This document shows positions 1-8,403 of a DNA stretch of 64,000 nucleotides, piece after piece. The notes under the pieces were generated by a model. It saw nothing but the letters and a program-made list of their open reading frames with translations. It ran no database searches and was not told where the DNA came from. The translations under genes were made by a program, and so were the position numbers. Within the stretch, counting starts at the first letter, position 1, and each line of letters begins with the position of its first letter. The stretch comes from Verrucomicrobiota bacterium (GTDB lineage: Bacteria > Verrucomicrobiota > Verrucomicrobiia > Opitutales > Opitutaceae): positions 1 to 64,000 of the forward strand of contig VHCJ01000007.1 in the NCBI GenBank assembly GCA_016871755.1, written 5' to 3'.

Positions 1-2193
1 GATGTTGAGCGAGAAGTCCCCGCGACGGCGGTCACCGGCGAAGAACGCGGCGTGATCGTAGTTGCGGACCAGATACCCATCGGCGTCGCAGGACCGGACT
101 TGGCGGAGGATCCACTCCTCACCGGGCTTGAACACGCGCGGCGGAGCGACCCAGACGCTGCTGCCCGGCGTGCTGCCGGCGCCTTGGAGCGCGCGGAAGC
201 GGGTGACGGCCTCGCGGTAGTGCTTCGGGTTCTCGAACTCGCAGTACACTGTGCGCACGCCCGCCGCCCACGCCGGCTCGATCTGCGCGAGGTCGCGGAC
301 CGTTGCGATGAGTTCCGGCTCGGCCTGGGGTGACAGGGAGGCGGGAGCGCGGGTCGCGGCGGTGCGCGAGGTGCCGGTGGCCGGGTCAAGGGTGACGGTC
401 CGCTGAGCCGCTTCGTTGGCGGGAGAGACGACGGGGTCCCTTCCGGGCGCAGGGTTCTCGGGGAATGCCTGGGCCGCGCGGAACGAAGGAGACGGTGGGA
501 GGTTCGGGGTGGTTGCCGGATCGGCGATGGGCTCGGGCGCGAGGCGCGGGGGCTCGGGGTGCAGCGTCCAGCGGCGCGGAGCGGCGCGTTGGCGTTCGAG
601 CGCGGCGACCGCATCGCGGCGGAGGCGGTTCAACTCGCTCACCGGCAGGATCACCGCGCCCTCAAGTCGGTTGACCAGATCACCGAGATGGAACGGGGTG
701 CCGCCAAGGCGGCCGAGTTGCGCGCGGAGCCGCTCATGGTCGAGGGGCTGCTGCTCCGCGGTGGCGAGGGGCAGGGCGGAGTCCACGCGCGCGACGTGGC
801 CCTCGCCGTCGTCGAGCAGCAGCGTGAGCGGCGCGCCGGCGTGGCCGTGGACCTCCGCGCGGACGGGGCGGGTGTGGCGGATCTTGTCGCCCTCGAAGGT
901 GGAGCGGACCTCGCGCTCGAGCGCGGGGTCGCTCGTCTTCCACACTTTGTTGCCCGGCTGCACGCGCCGGAAGTCGACGTCGCCCTGGCCGAACCGGAGG
1001 ACGGTCTCGAGTCCTCGGGGGACGACATGGTACACGCGGCCTCCCTCCTCGCGTTGCTCGGGATTGCCGGCGTCGAAGACCACGCCGTCACCGGGCTTCA
1101 GCGGGGCCTGGAGTGTGAGCGTGACTTCCTCGCCCGCAACGCGGCGGACCTCGCCGAGGTAGACGCCGCGCTTGGTGCCGAAGCGGCCGTGGGCGAGGTG
1201 CTGGTTGTCGATGCCCCGGAACCAGCCCGTGTAGAGCCCGCGCGAGAACGACATCTCCAGCTCGTAGCGCTCGGCGGCCGGCGCGGCCGGGACGGGAGCC
1301 TGAGTGGCGAGCGTGGCCATGGCGCGATCCAGCGCCTGCCGGTAGACCCGCGTGATGCTCGCAACGTACTCGGGACTCTTCAGCCGGCCCTCGATCTTGA
1401 GTGACGCCACCCCGGCGCGGACGAGATCGGGCAGCACCTCGAGCCCGGCGAGGTCCTGCGGACTCAGCAGGTAGCGACGATCGCCGAGGTCCACCTTTTG
1501 TCCATCGGCGTAGAGATCGTAGGGCAACCGGCAGGCCTGGGCGCATTCGCCGCGGTTGGCGGAGCGGCCGCCGAGCGCCTCGCTGGTGAGGCACTGGCCG
1601 GAGTAGGCGACGCAGAGGGCGCCGTGGACGAAGACCTCCAGGGGCAGCGGCGTGCCTCCGGCCTCGGCTTGGGCCTGTTGGATGCGCTCGATCTCGGGGA
1701 TGGAGTTTTCGCGGGCGAGCACGACCAACTCGGCACCGAGCTCGCGCGCGAAGCGCACGCCCGCGGCGCTGGTCACGGTCATCTGCGTGGAGCCGTGGAT
1801 GGGGAAGTCGGGTGAAAGCTGGCGAATCAGCCGGCAAATCCCGGTGTCCTGGACGATCGCGGCGTCGACACCGGCGGTGATGATCCCGCGCAGGTAGTCG
1901 GCGGCGTCGGGCAGTTCCGGCGTGAAGACCAGCGTGTTGAACGTGACGTAGCCGCGGACGCCGCGCCGGTGGAGGAACTCCATCAAGGCCGGCAGGTCGG
2001 CCTGGGTGAAGTTCTTGGCGCGCATGCGTGCATTGAACCGCTCAAGGCCGAAGTAGATGGCGTCGGCGCCGTTCTCGACGGCCGCCCGGGCGCATTCCCA
2101 GTCTCCCGCCGGCGCGAGCAGTTCCGGGCGCTTCACCCCGCGGCAGGGTGCGGCGGCGGAGGCGGGCAGCGGTGCGGAGGTGTCAGCAGACAT
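1..2193 (-). CDS. U32 family peptidase with DUF3656-type middle region (3' end cut off by window edge)
   Basis: The reading frame starts at ATG 2193 and is still open at position 1, giving at least 731 residues. The N-terminus has the U32 opening (PELLAPAGDWE near residue 22, then ADAIYFGLERFNAR). The family signature follows at about residues 186-225: EVFVHGALC, YSGQC, then a Cys-rich stretch ending in CAQACR. Near the window edge the frame reads GDFSLNI, matching the conserved GDFSLN motif of the second U32 half. Family members act as collagenase-like peptidases or in RNA hydroxylation (RlhA/TrhP types), so the true substrate is unknown. The domain order (U32, a middle segment, then a second U32-like block) matches the long YhbU/DUF3656 form. 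No signal peptide is visible, so it is probably cytoplasmic. Confidence 0.9.
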   Translation of the reverse strand, partial: MSADTSAPLPASAAAPCRGVKRPELLAPAGDWECARAAVENGADAIYFGLERFNARMRAKNFTQADLPALMEFLHRRGVRGYVTFNTLVFTPELPDAADYLRGIITAGVDAAIVQDTGICRLIRQLSPDFPIHGSTQMTVTSAAGVRFARELGAELVVLARENSIPEIERIQQAQAEAGGTPLPLEVFVHGALCVAYSGQCLTSEALGGRSANRGECAQACRLPYDLYADGQKVDLGDRRYLLSPQDLAGLEVLPDLVRAGVASLKIEGRLKSPEYVASITRVYRQALDRAMATLATQAPVPAAPAAERYELEMSFSRGLYTGWFRGIDNQHLAHGRFGTKRGVYLGEVRRVAGEEVTLTLQAPLKPGDGVVFDAGNPEQREEGGRVYHVVPRGLETVLRFGQGDVDFRRVQPGNKVWKTSDPALEREVRSTFEGDKIRHTRPVRAEVHGHAGAPLTLLLDDGEGHVARVDSALPLATAEQQPLDHERLRAQLGRLGGTPFHLGDLVNRLEGAVILPVSELNRLRRDAVAALERQRAAPRRWTLHPEPPRLAPEPIADPATTPNLPPSPSFRAAQAFPENPAPGRDPVVSPANEAAQRTVTLDPATGTSRTAATRAPASLSPQAEPELIATVRDLAQIEPAWAAGVRTVYCEFENPKHYREAVTRFRALQGAGSTPGSSVWVAPPRVFKPGEEWILRQVRSCDADGYLVRNYDHAAFFAGDRRRGDFSLNI

Positions 2194-2259
2194 CGATCGA
2201 GGGAGAAGAGAGGACAGGTACGCGCCTAGGCGGATCGAGCAACCGCAAAGCGCCGGGCA

Positions 2260-2313
2260 GGTCAGGCGGGTCAGTCGGGTCGGGCGGGATGGGCGGTATG
2301 GGCAGGAAGGGCG
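2260..2313. repeat. degenerate 9-bp tandem repeat, six units
   Basis: Six consecutive 9-mers of the form GGTCAGGCG/GGTCGGGCG/GGATGGGCG follow each other without gaps in the space between the U32 start and the UbiB stop. Individual units differ at one to four positions. No reading frame with coding character covers it. Confidence 0.65.
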
Positions 2314-2341
2314 GACCGCCACGGGATGCGCCGTGCTGCGC

Positions 2342-2410
2342 GAGGCGCGAGGCGTCAGGCGTGAGATGCGAAGCGTTAGGCGCGAGGCCTGAGGCGGAGG
2401 CTTGAGGCGC
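2342..2410. repeat. degenerate 7-bp tandem repeat, about ten units
   Basis: Units close to GAGGCGC/GAGGCGT follow each other from 2342 to 2410; one unit has six bases and the rest seven. The array ends 15 bp before the UbiB stop codon, so it lies in the 3' region of that minus-strand gene. Its function is unknown. Confidence 0.65.
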
Positions 2411-2424
2411 ACCCGAGGACTGCG

Positions 2425-4077
2425 TCAGCGATGCCGCCCGTGCCGGAAGATGTCCCAGACCACGTAGAGCCCGAGCACGGCGGAAAGGAGGTAGCCGATG
2501 ATGCCGAGGGCGGAATACCCGAAGAGGTAAGGCGGGTTGCGCGTGGTGATGATGAGGGAGGAGCCGACGATGAGGGCGGCGATGATGACCCCGAGGGCGA
2601 TGCGGTTGGCAGCGGCCTTCAGGGCGTCGTCGAGACCCTCAAGCCCCTGGTGCTGGAAACGGATCGTGAGGTCGTCGCGCTCAAGGCGGCGGGCGATGCG
2701 GCGCAACTCTCCCGGCAATTCCTTCAGCCCGGTGAAGCTGGAGCGCACCACGTCGCGCACATCGCGCCAGAGCACGCCCGGCTGGACGCGGCTGCGCTGG
2801 ACCTCGCGGAGGACGGGCCGCGCGTGGGCGCGCAGGTCGAAGGTGGGATCGAGCCGCCGGCCGACCTCCTCGATGCACAGGATGGCCTTGGCCATGAGCG
2901 AGTAGTCCTGGGAGATGTTGATCCCGTTGCGGCCGAAGATGTGGAGCAGCTTCAGCAGGGCGCGGCCACTGTGCTCGCGCCCGAGGCGCACGTTGAAGTC
3001 CTCGCGCAGCGCGAGCGTGACATCGCGTTCCATCGCGCGCAGGTCGACGCCGCCGCCCGGGGCGCCGAGCTCGGCGGCGATTTCGACGATGCGCTCGGCG
3101 TCCTGCTCGACGGCGGCGAGGAACAACTCGGCGAGGGCGAGGCGAAGGCGCCGCGTGAGGTTGCCGGCGAGGCCCCAGTCGAGGAGGCAGAGCCTCCCAT
3201 CGGGCATGATCAGTACGTTGCCCCCGTGCGGGTCGGCATGGAAGAAACCGGCGATGAGGACCTGATGGAGGAGGGAGGCGGCGCCGTTGGCGGCGATCTG
3301 GCGGTTGAAGGCCGGGTCGGGGGCGAGATCGTCGAGGGATCGTCCCACGATCCGATCGGAGACAAGGACGCGCGCGGAGCTCAGCTCATCGATGACGGCG
3401 GGGGAGAAGACCCGGTCCGGGTGGGGGTTGATCGCGTTGAAGTACTGCTGGTTCCGCGCCTCGTTGCGGAAGTCCAGCTCGCGCAGGATGCCGGCGCGCA
3501 GTTCCGCGACGACGCTGGGCAGGTTGAACGGGGCGAGGCGTTCGACGCGCTGGTGGATCTGGCCGGCGAGCCAGGCGATGAGCTCGAAGTCGGCGAGGAC
3601 GGTCTTTTCGAGGCCGGGCTTCTGGACCTTGACGGCGACGTCGCGGCCGTCGTGCAGGCGGGCGAAGTAGACCTGGGCGAGGGAGGCGGTGGCGGCCGGG
3701 GTCTCGTTGAAGACTGCGAACACCTCGTGCGGCTCCCGCCCGAGTGCCTCGAGCAGCACCGGACGGATCTCGGCGAAGGGCAGCGGCTGGACGGAGTTCT
3801 GGAGCTTGCGCAGCTCGAGGATGAGCGGCGCCGGCAGCAGGTCCGGGCGCATGCTTAGGAGCTGGCCGGCCTTGACGAAGGTGGGCCCCAGTTCCTCGGC
3901 CGCGAGGCGCACGCGCTCGTGGACCGTGCGCGCCGGGGTGTGCTGCGGCACGAGGCGCGACCAGATGGCGGCCGGCAGCTCAATCTGGTTGAGCAGATCG
4001 TCGAACCCGTGGCGCGCGAGGACGGTGAAGATTTCCTTGGCGCGGACGGCGTTGCTCAGGAGATCGAACGGCTTCAC
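2425..4077 (-). CDS. UbiB/AarF (ABC1) family atypical kinase
   Basis: A 550-residue protein with the ABC1/UbiB kinase-like fold. It shows the KxGQ-type opening (FVKAGQLLSMRPDLLP), the ATP-binding lysine in VAVKVQKPGLE, and the catalytic loop and metal motif FHADPHGGNVLI followed by LLDWGLAG. Two hydrophobic segments close the C-terminus (about residues 495-545), as in membrane-tethered UbiB proteins that support ubiquinone synthesis or lipid homeostasis. The start is GTG 4077, whose GTGA overlaps the stop of the upstream small gene. The open frame runs on to 4473, but residues before this GTG look like frame-shadow sequence and are discarded. Translational coupling with the upstream helical protein is likely. 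The specific substrate is not known. Confidence 0.9.
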   Translation of the reverse strand: MKPFDLLSNAVRAKEIFTVLARHGFDDLLNQIELPAAIWSRLVPQHTPARTVHERVRLAAEELGPTFVKAGQLLSMRPDLLPAPLILELRKLQNSVQPLPFAEIRPVLLEALGREPHEVFAVFNETPAATASLAQVYFARLHDGRDVAVKVQKPGLEKTVLADFELIAWLAGQIHQRVERLAPFNLPSVVAELRAGILRELDFRNEARNQQYFNAINPHPDRVFSPAVIDELSSARVLVSDRIVGRSLDDLAPDPAFNRQIAANGAASLLHQVLIAGFFHADPHGGNVLIMPDGRLCLLDWGLAGNLTRRLRLALAELFLAAVEQDAERIVEIAAELGAPGGGVDLRAMERDVTLALREDFNVRLGREHSGRALLKLLHIFGRNGINISQDYSLMAKAILCIEEVGRRLDPTFDLRAHARPVLREVQRSRVQPGVLWRDVRDVVRSSFTGLKELPGELRRIARRLERDDLTIRFQHQGLEGLDDALKAAANRIALGVIIAALIVGSSLIITTRNPPYLFGYSALGIIGYLLSAVLGLYVVWDIFRHGRHR

Positions 4078-4394
4078 GGCTCGCTCGACCGCGACGGGGG
4101 CGGCGTGGCGTTCGCCTCCAGCACCCGGACGCGCTCCTCGAGGGCGGCGAGCCGGGCCCGCAGGTCGGCGTCGGAGCGGTCGAGCATCGACCGCACCTTG
4201 GCGCTCAGGTCCTGGCTCATCTCCTCGAACTCGCGCCGGCCCTGTTCGGCGATCTTCTCGGCGATGATCCGGGCGTCGGCGGCCGACAGCTTGCCTTGCC
4301 GGACCATCTCTTGGAGCGCAGCCTCGGCCCGTTCCGTGGTGGTCAGCGCGGCACCGACGCCGGCGAGGATGGTCTTCTTGATGACGTCGATCAT
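4074..4394 (-). CDS. small coiled-coil, phasin-like protein
   Basis: A 106-residue protein starting MIDVIKKTILAGVGAA. It has an N-terminal amphipathic or membrane-touching helix, then a heptad-like helical region (EEMSQDLSAKVRSMLDRSD, LRARLAALEERVRVLEA) and a short Pro/Ser-rich tail. The pattern resembles phasin or poly(hydroxyalkanoate) granule-associated proteins and UbiK/BMFP-type accessory helices. Its stop overlaps the GTG of the UbiB-type kinase by one base pair step, so the two are probably translated together; UbiK-like helices work with ubiquinone biosynthesis proteins elsewhere, but that link is inference here. ATG 4394 is chosen because residues upstream of it look non-coding. Confidence 0.75.
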   Translation of the reverse strand: MIDVIKKTILAGVGAALTTTERAEAALQEMVRQGKLSAADARIIAEKIAEQGRREFEEMSQDLSAKVRSMLDRSDADLRARLAALEERVRVLEANATPPPSRSSEP

Positions 4395-4481
4395 GGCGCA
4401 GACCATGCACACCGTCGGCGGTGCCGGCAACGGGAAAGCCCGGTGGAGCGGCTTTTCCCCCCGCCCACCGCAATCTCCTTG

Positions 4482-4587
4482 GAGGGTCAGGCTTTGTCCT
4501 TTGTCATCCGGGGCGGTGTGCGTCGGGGACTTTGAGTGGGCGCGGGCGTCTTGGCGGGCGGAAAGCAAAGTGCAAAGCCTGACCCTC
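4482..4587 (+). repeat. 106-bp palindromic element, copy A
   Basis: A 15-bp perfect terminal inverted repeat (GAGGGTCAGGCTTTG at 4482-4496; its reverse complement at 4573-4587) encloses 76 bp. The inverted match extends inward imperfectly to about 28 bp. The left end continues TCCTTTGTC (called end 1 here). The centre holds TTTGAGTGGGCGCGGGCG, also seen in copy B. The element lies 12 bp behind the stop of the aminotransferase gene and upstream of the phasin-like gene. Confidence 0.85.
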
Positions 4588-4599
4588 GGGGGAGGTGGG

Positions 4600-5940
4600 T
4601 CAGGTCAGGCGGGCGAAACCACTGTGGGCCACGGGGCCGCGGAGGTGCTGCGCGAGGGTGCCCTCGGCGAGGACGGACTGGATGAGGGCGAAGACCTCAT
4701 CGACGGTCCGGAGGTAGGCCTCCACGTGGGCCGGCGTGTGCGCGCAGGTCGGGTAGAAGACGCCGTTTGCGAGGTAGCCGCGATCGAGCATCGCCTGCGT
4801 GAACAGTGTCATCACCCGGCGGCTGTCATCGCCGCAGGAGAAGCTGAAGTTGCAGAGGGCGGGGATGCCACCGACGGTAATGGGGACGCCGCGGCGGGCG
4901 GCGGCCTCGCGCCAGCCCTGACGCGTCAGGTCGCCGATGCGCTGGATGTGCGCCACCGCGTCCACCTCCTTGAGCCGCGTGAGCGTGGCGAGGGCGGCCG
5001 CCGGGCCGATCGCCTCCGTCCAGTACGTGCTGCTCACGAAGGTGCGTTGCGCGGCCTCCATCACGCGGCCGCGGCCAATGACGGCGGACATGGGGAACCC
5101 GTTGGAGAGGGACTTGGCGAAGACGGCGAGATCCGGGGCGACGCCGAGCTTCAGGTGGATGCCGCCGTGGTGGCTGCGCCAGCCGGAGGTCACTTCGTCG
5201 AAGATGAGCACCGCCCCGGCCTCGTCCGCGAGCGCCCGCACGCGGTCGAGGAATCCGTCGCGCGGCGCCTCGTAGCGCATGGGCTCCATCACGATGGCGG
5301 CGAGGCGGCCGCGCTGCGCGGCGACGATGGCCTCGAGTTCCGTGATCCGGTTGTAGCGGAACGGCAGGGACGTGCCGCGCAGGCCGGTCGGCACACCGGA
5401 GGGATCGAGTCCGGGGAGGAGATGTCCGTTGAGTGCCTCCGTCGCGCCGAGGTTGGCGGCGAGGTACCAGTCGCTCCAGCCGTGGTAGCCGCAGAACGCG
5501 ACCACCTCTCGGCCGGTCGCCGCGCGGGCGATGCGCACCGCGATGGTGAGGATTTCGCCGCCGGCGCGGGCATAGCGCACCTGGTCGGCCCACGGGTGGA
5601 TCTCACAGAGCAGGTCGGCGACGGCCACCTCGTCGGGCGAATTAAGGGTGCACATGCTGCCGCGGGTGATGCGGTCGATCACGGCGGCGTTCACGACCGG
5701 ATCGGCGTAGCCGAGCAGGCAGCTGCCAATGCCGCAGGACGTGAAGTCGGTGAGCGGCCGTCCGTCGAGGTCGGTGACGGTGCAGCCGTTGGCCCGGTCG
5801 TAGTAGGCCGGCCAGTTGTCCGGCAGGAACATTTCGGGGCGCTTGCTCAGCAGCTGCGTGCCGCCGGGAATGCGCTGCTTGGCGCGGAGGTAGAGATCAG
5901 GGCCGGTGCGGCCCGGATGCGTGGGGATGCTCTGGCTCAT
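4600..5940 (-). CDS. class III aminotransferase, glutamate-1-semialdehyde aminomutase-like
   Basis: A 446-residue PLP-dependent fold type I enzyme. Visible landmarks are the glycine-rich GIGSCLLGYADP, the PLP-stacking segment CGYHGWSDWYLA, LIFDEVTSGWR (the Asp that contacts the pyridine nitrogen) and FAKSLSNGFPMSAVIG with the Schiff-base Lys. Length and motif order match the HemL-like subgroup of class III aminotransferases. It stands outside any haem-biosynthesis cluster, so a dedicated amino-sugar or amino-acid substrate is as likely as tetrapyrrole synthesis. ATG 5940 is the first start and is followed by typical N-terminal sequence (LRAKQRIPGG). The gene sits between an MFS exporter and the phasin/UbiB pair on the same strand. 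Confidence 0.85.
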   Translation of the reverse strand: MSQSIPTHPGRTGPDLYLRAKQRIPGGTQLLSKRPEMFLPDNWPAYYDRANGCTVTDLDGRPLTDFTSCGIGSCLLGYADPVVNAAVIDRITRGSMCTLNSPDEVAVADLLCEIHPWADQVRYARAGGEILTIAVRIARAATGREVVAFCGYHGWSDWYLAANLGATEALNGHLLPGLDPSGVPTGLRGTSLPFRYNRITELEAIVAAQRGRLAAIVMEPMRYEAPRDGFLDRVRALADEAGAVLIFDEVTSGWRSHHGGIHLKLGVAPDLAVFAKSLSNGFPMSAVIGRGRVMEAAQRTFVSSTYWTEAIGPAAALATLTRLKEVDAVAHIQRIGDLTRQGWREAAARRGVPITVGGIPALCNFSFSCGDDSRRVMTLFTQAMLDRGYLANGVFYPTCAHTPAHVEAYLRTVDEVFALIQSVLAEGTLAQHLRGPVAHSGFARLT

Positions 5941-6044
5941 GGGGTGATCGGTTGAATTGCGGGGTTGTCGACAGGGAGCAGGATGGGAAAAGATGGGGAA
6001 TGGCGGTCGACCGACGGATCACGAGGGGAGGTGACCGGTGGCGG

Positions 6045-6104
6045 TGTGCTGTGGGGTATGCCGTGCGGTGTGCGGTACCGTCTGCCGTAGGTTCTGCCGT
6101 GCGG
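6045..6104. repeat. degenerate 12-bp tandem repeat, five units
   Basis: Five 12-mers related to TCTGCCGTGCGG follow without gaps and end 5 bp before the MFS stop codon. Units differ from each other at three to five positions. This is the third distinct short-period array in this part of the window. Confidence 0.5.
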
Positions 6105-6109
6105 GGTGC

Positions 6110-7339
6110 TCAGGATGCGGCGGCGCGGGCCGCGTGTGGCGCCACCGCTCGGACCCGGGCGGCGAGGAGGACGGTCAAGCCGAGGCAGGCGATGGAGAGA
6201 AGGCCGACGCGCGAGTAGCCCTCGAGCTGGCCGCCCGGTCCGCGCGTCACCAGCAGGCCGGCGACGATGTTGGCGAGGCCGCCCGCCGCCTGCTGCACCG
6301 CCGCGTTCACGCTCATGAAACCGCCCCGGTAGCGGGCGTCGATGGCGTTGGTCAGCATCGCCATTGCTGGCGAGAACCGACCGGACATCGCCACCATGAA
6401 GAGCGCGGTCATCCCCATCGCCGCGGCGACGGAGGTGGTCGTCATGCGGGTGAGGAAGAACACCACGGCCGCGGCCCCGAGCGACACGGCGGCGAGCACG
6501 TGCAACTTGTCGAAGTGGTCGGTGAGCCGGCCGAGCAGGGGAGTGCTGACGAGGCTGGCCATGCCGCCCGCGAGGTAGATCAGTGGTAGCTGCGTTTCCG
6601 TGAGCCCGACGTTGGCCACCATCGCGGGTGCCATGAAGGGGATCACGCAGCTTCCGGCGAAAACCAGCATCGCGCTCATGAGGAAGCCGCGCTGGTGCAG
6701 GTTGTAGGAAAGGATCAAGCGCATCTGCTGGAACGGATGCTGCACGGGATGCTCCGAGCGAAGGGAGGGGACGGTGCGGTGAGCGACGACGAGCACCACG
6801 GCCGCAAGCGCCGCAATGAGGAAGAACGCAGCCTGCCACTCGAAGCGGGCCGCGAGACCCAGGCCGGCGGGCACGCCGAGGATCGAGGCGAGCGGAAACG
6901 CCGACATCACGACGGCGGTCGCGCGTCCGCGTCGCCCGGGCTCGATCACGTCGCCCACCATCGAGGCCACCACTGAGCCCGCCACGCCGCCGAACGCACC
7001 CGCCGCGAAACGGGCGGCAAGCAACGCTTGGTAGGTCGGCGCGAGGGCGCACGCCAGCGTGGCCAGGCCGAATCCGGTGTACAGCGTGAGCAGGGCCGTG
7101 CGGCGGTCAAAGCGGTCCATCACGAACCCTCCGAGAAAGCCCGACAGCGCGGCCGCCAGGCCGTAGGCGGCGACCAGCCAGCTGAACTGCGTCGGCGTGG
7201 TCCCAAGCGCCTCCATGAGGTGCGCCCCCAGGGGCATCACGATCATGAAGTCGAGGATGTGCGTGAACTGCACAGCCGCCAACACCCAGAGCAACAGCTT
7301 GGGTCGCAGCACGGGGGTCGCCGCCGGGCGTGGGTCCAT
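6110..7339 (-). CDS. MFS transporter, DHA1-like drug or sugar efflux type
   Basis: A 409-residue protein with about twelve hydrophobic segments. The first helix pair carries the DHA1-type signature (FTHILDFMIVMPLGAHLM) and the loop 2-3 motif GFVMDRFDRRTAL, matching motif A of the major facilitator superfamily. A central loop (HRTVPSLRSEHPVQHPFQ) separates the two six-helix halves, and GRLTDHFDKLHVL repeats motif A in the second half. Such proteins export drugs, sugars or amino acids by proton antiport across the inner membrane. The LysR gene begins upstream on the same strand with an 11-bp gap, so both are likely co-transcribed and the regulator may control the exporter. The substrate cannot be told from sequence. 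Confidence 0.9.
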   Translation of the reverse strand: MDPRPAATPVLRPKLLLWVLAAVQFTHILDFMIVMPLGAHLMEALGTTPTQFSWLVAAYGLAAALSGFLGGFVMDRFDRRTALLTLYTGFGLATLACALAPTYQALLAARFAAGAFGGVAGSVVASMVGDVIEPGRRGRATAVVMSAFPLASILGVPAGLGLAARFEWQAAFFLIAALAAVVLVVAHRTVPSLRSEHPVQHPFQQMRLILSYNLHQRGFLMSAMLVFAGSCVIPFMAPAMVANVGLTETQLPLIYLAGGMASLVSTPLLGRLTDHFDKLHVLAAVSLGAAAVVFFLTRMTTTSVAAAMGMTALFMVAMSGRFSPAMAMLTNAIDARYRGGFMSVNAAVQQAAGGLANIVAGLLVTRGPGGQLEGYSRVGLLSIACLGLTVLLAARVRAVAPHAARAAAS

Positions 7340-7350
7340 TCTGCAGGGTC

Positions 7351-8292
7351 TCAGGTTTTCGACGGCGCGGCAACCCGGGTGTTCCCGCCCGCCACCGGAT
7401 CTTCCCGGTCGCGCTCCGCCAGCCAGCCGCGCAGGGCGCGCAGGAACTGCTCCGCGCCGCGGCTCTGGTACCGCTGGACGTGGCGCAACACCGCCACCTC
7501 CCGCTCCGGCTGCCGTCCGCTGAGGCGGCGGTAGACCAGCGCAGGGTCGTCGTCCCGGGAGCGACAGCCCTGGGGCAGGATGGAGATTCCCAGTCCCAAG
7601 CCGACGAATGCCTTCACCGTGGCGATCTGCGCACAGCGGTACCCGATCCGCGGCGCAAAATCATGATCGCCGCAGAAGCGCTGCACCTGATGCGTCAGGC
7701 TGCTCGAGTTGCCCAGCAACACGAAGGCATGCTCCGCGAGTTGCTTCGCCGTCACCTGCGGGGTGTCCGCCAGGGGATGACTCCGACCGACCACGAGGAG
7801 CAGGGGCTCCGTCAGGAGTGGCTCCACCGAGAGTTGGGGCTCCTTGACCGGCAGCGAGGTCAGCGCGAGGTCCAATTCACCATCCAGCACGCCCCGAATC
7901 AGGTCCGAGCGGAAGTCCTCCCGCACTTCAATGGTCAGTTGCGGGAACTCCTCCCGACATCGCTGGATCAGCGGCGGGAGTAGGTAGGGGGCGACCGTTG
8001 GAATCGCCCCGACCTGAATCCGCCGCTCCAAGGCCTGGCCATCACCCAACTCCCGGGTCGCATCGTCCACCCCCGCCAGAATCTGCCTCGCCCGTTGCAG
8101 AAACGTCTCCCCCGCCTCCGTCAGCACCGCCTTGCGTCCGAGGCGGTGGAAGAACTTGTGCCCAAGCTCCTTCTCAAGATTGATAATCTGTTGGCTAAGC
8201 GACGGTTGAGTCACATTGCACCGTTCGGCCGCCCGGGTGAAATTCTGGGTCTCGGCCACCGCCACAAAGTACCGGATTTGCTGCAGTTCCAT
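7351..8292 (-). CDS. LysR-type transcriptional regulator, OxyR-like subgroup
   Basis: A 313-residue protein starting MELQQIRYFVAVAE (ATG 8292). Residues 1-60 form the winged helix-turn-helix (FTRAAERCNVTQPSLSQQI) and a linker helix follows. The effector domain runs from about residue 90 (IQVGAIPTVAPYLLPPL) and includes LGLGISILPQ. Overall similarity is to the OxyR/CysB-like part of the family. One cysteine (VQRFCGDHDF) lies where OxyR has its resolving Cys208, but the position of the peroxidatic Cys199 appears to be serine, so classical disulfide sensing is unlikely. It is transcribed divergently from the small membrane protein gene at 8404 and just ahead of the MFS gene. The alternative ATG 8304 adds only MFCP. 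Confidence 0.9.
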   Translation of the reverse strand: MELQQIRYFVAVAETQNFTRAAERCNVTQPSLSQQIINLEKELGHKFFHRLGRKAVLTEAGETFLQRARQILAGVDDATRELGDGQALERRIQVGAIPTVAPYLLPPLIQRCREEFPQLTIEVREDFRSDLIRGVLDGELDLALTSLPVKEPQLSVEPLLTEPLLLVVGRSHPLADTPQVTAKQLAEHAFVLLGNSSSLTHQVQRFCGDHDFAPRIGYRCAQIATVKAFVGLGLGISILPQGCRSRDDDPALVYRRLSGRQPEREVAVLRHVQRYQSRGAEQFLRALRGWLAERDREDPVAGGNTRVAAPSKT

Positions 8293-8312
8293 AGGACAAA
8301 ACAATCAAAAGG

Positions 8313-8349
8313 ATAGATAACGATTATTTCTCCTATTGCGAGAAGAGAC
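8313..8349. promoter_or_regulatory. candidate LysR-type operator in the divergent promoter region
   Basis: The AT-rich 111-bp space between the LysR gene and the 8404 gene contains ATAG-N7-TTAT-N7-ATTG at 8313-8338. The spacing is that of the OxyR tetranucleotide ladder (ATAG-N7-CTAT-N7-ATAG-N7-CTAT), with 4/4, 3/4 and 3/4 matches; the fourth position (8346-8349) does not match. A dyad ATAA-N3-TTAT lies inside it. A -10-like TATTCT at 8351-8356 could serve the rightward gene. Confidence 0.4.
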
Positions 8350-8403
8350 GTATTCTAGGCGCAGGTCGCCCATCCCGGGTGGCCTGAACGAAAGAAAGAC
8401 ACT

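Noticed and set aside
2431-5955. Long plus-strand frames opposite the UbiB, aminotransferase and neighbouring genes
   Set aside because: Antisense shadows typical of high-GC DNA; no conserved motif.
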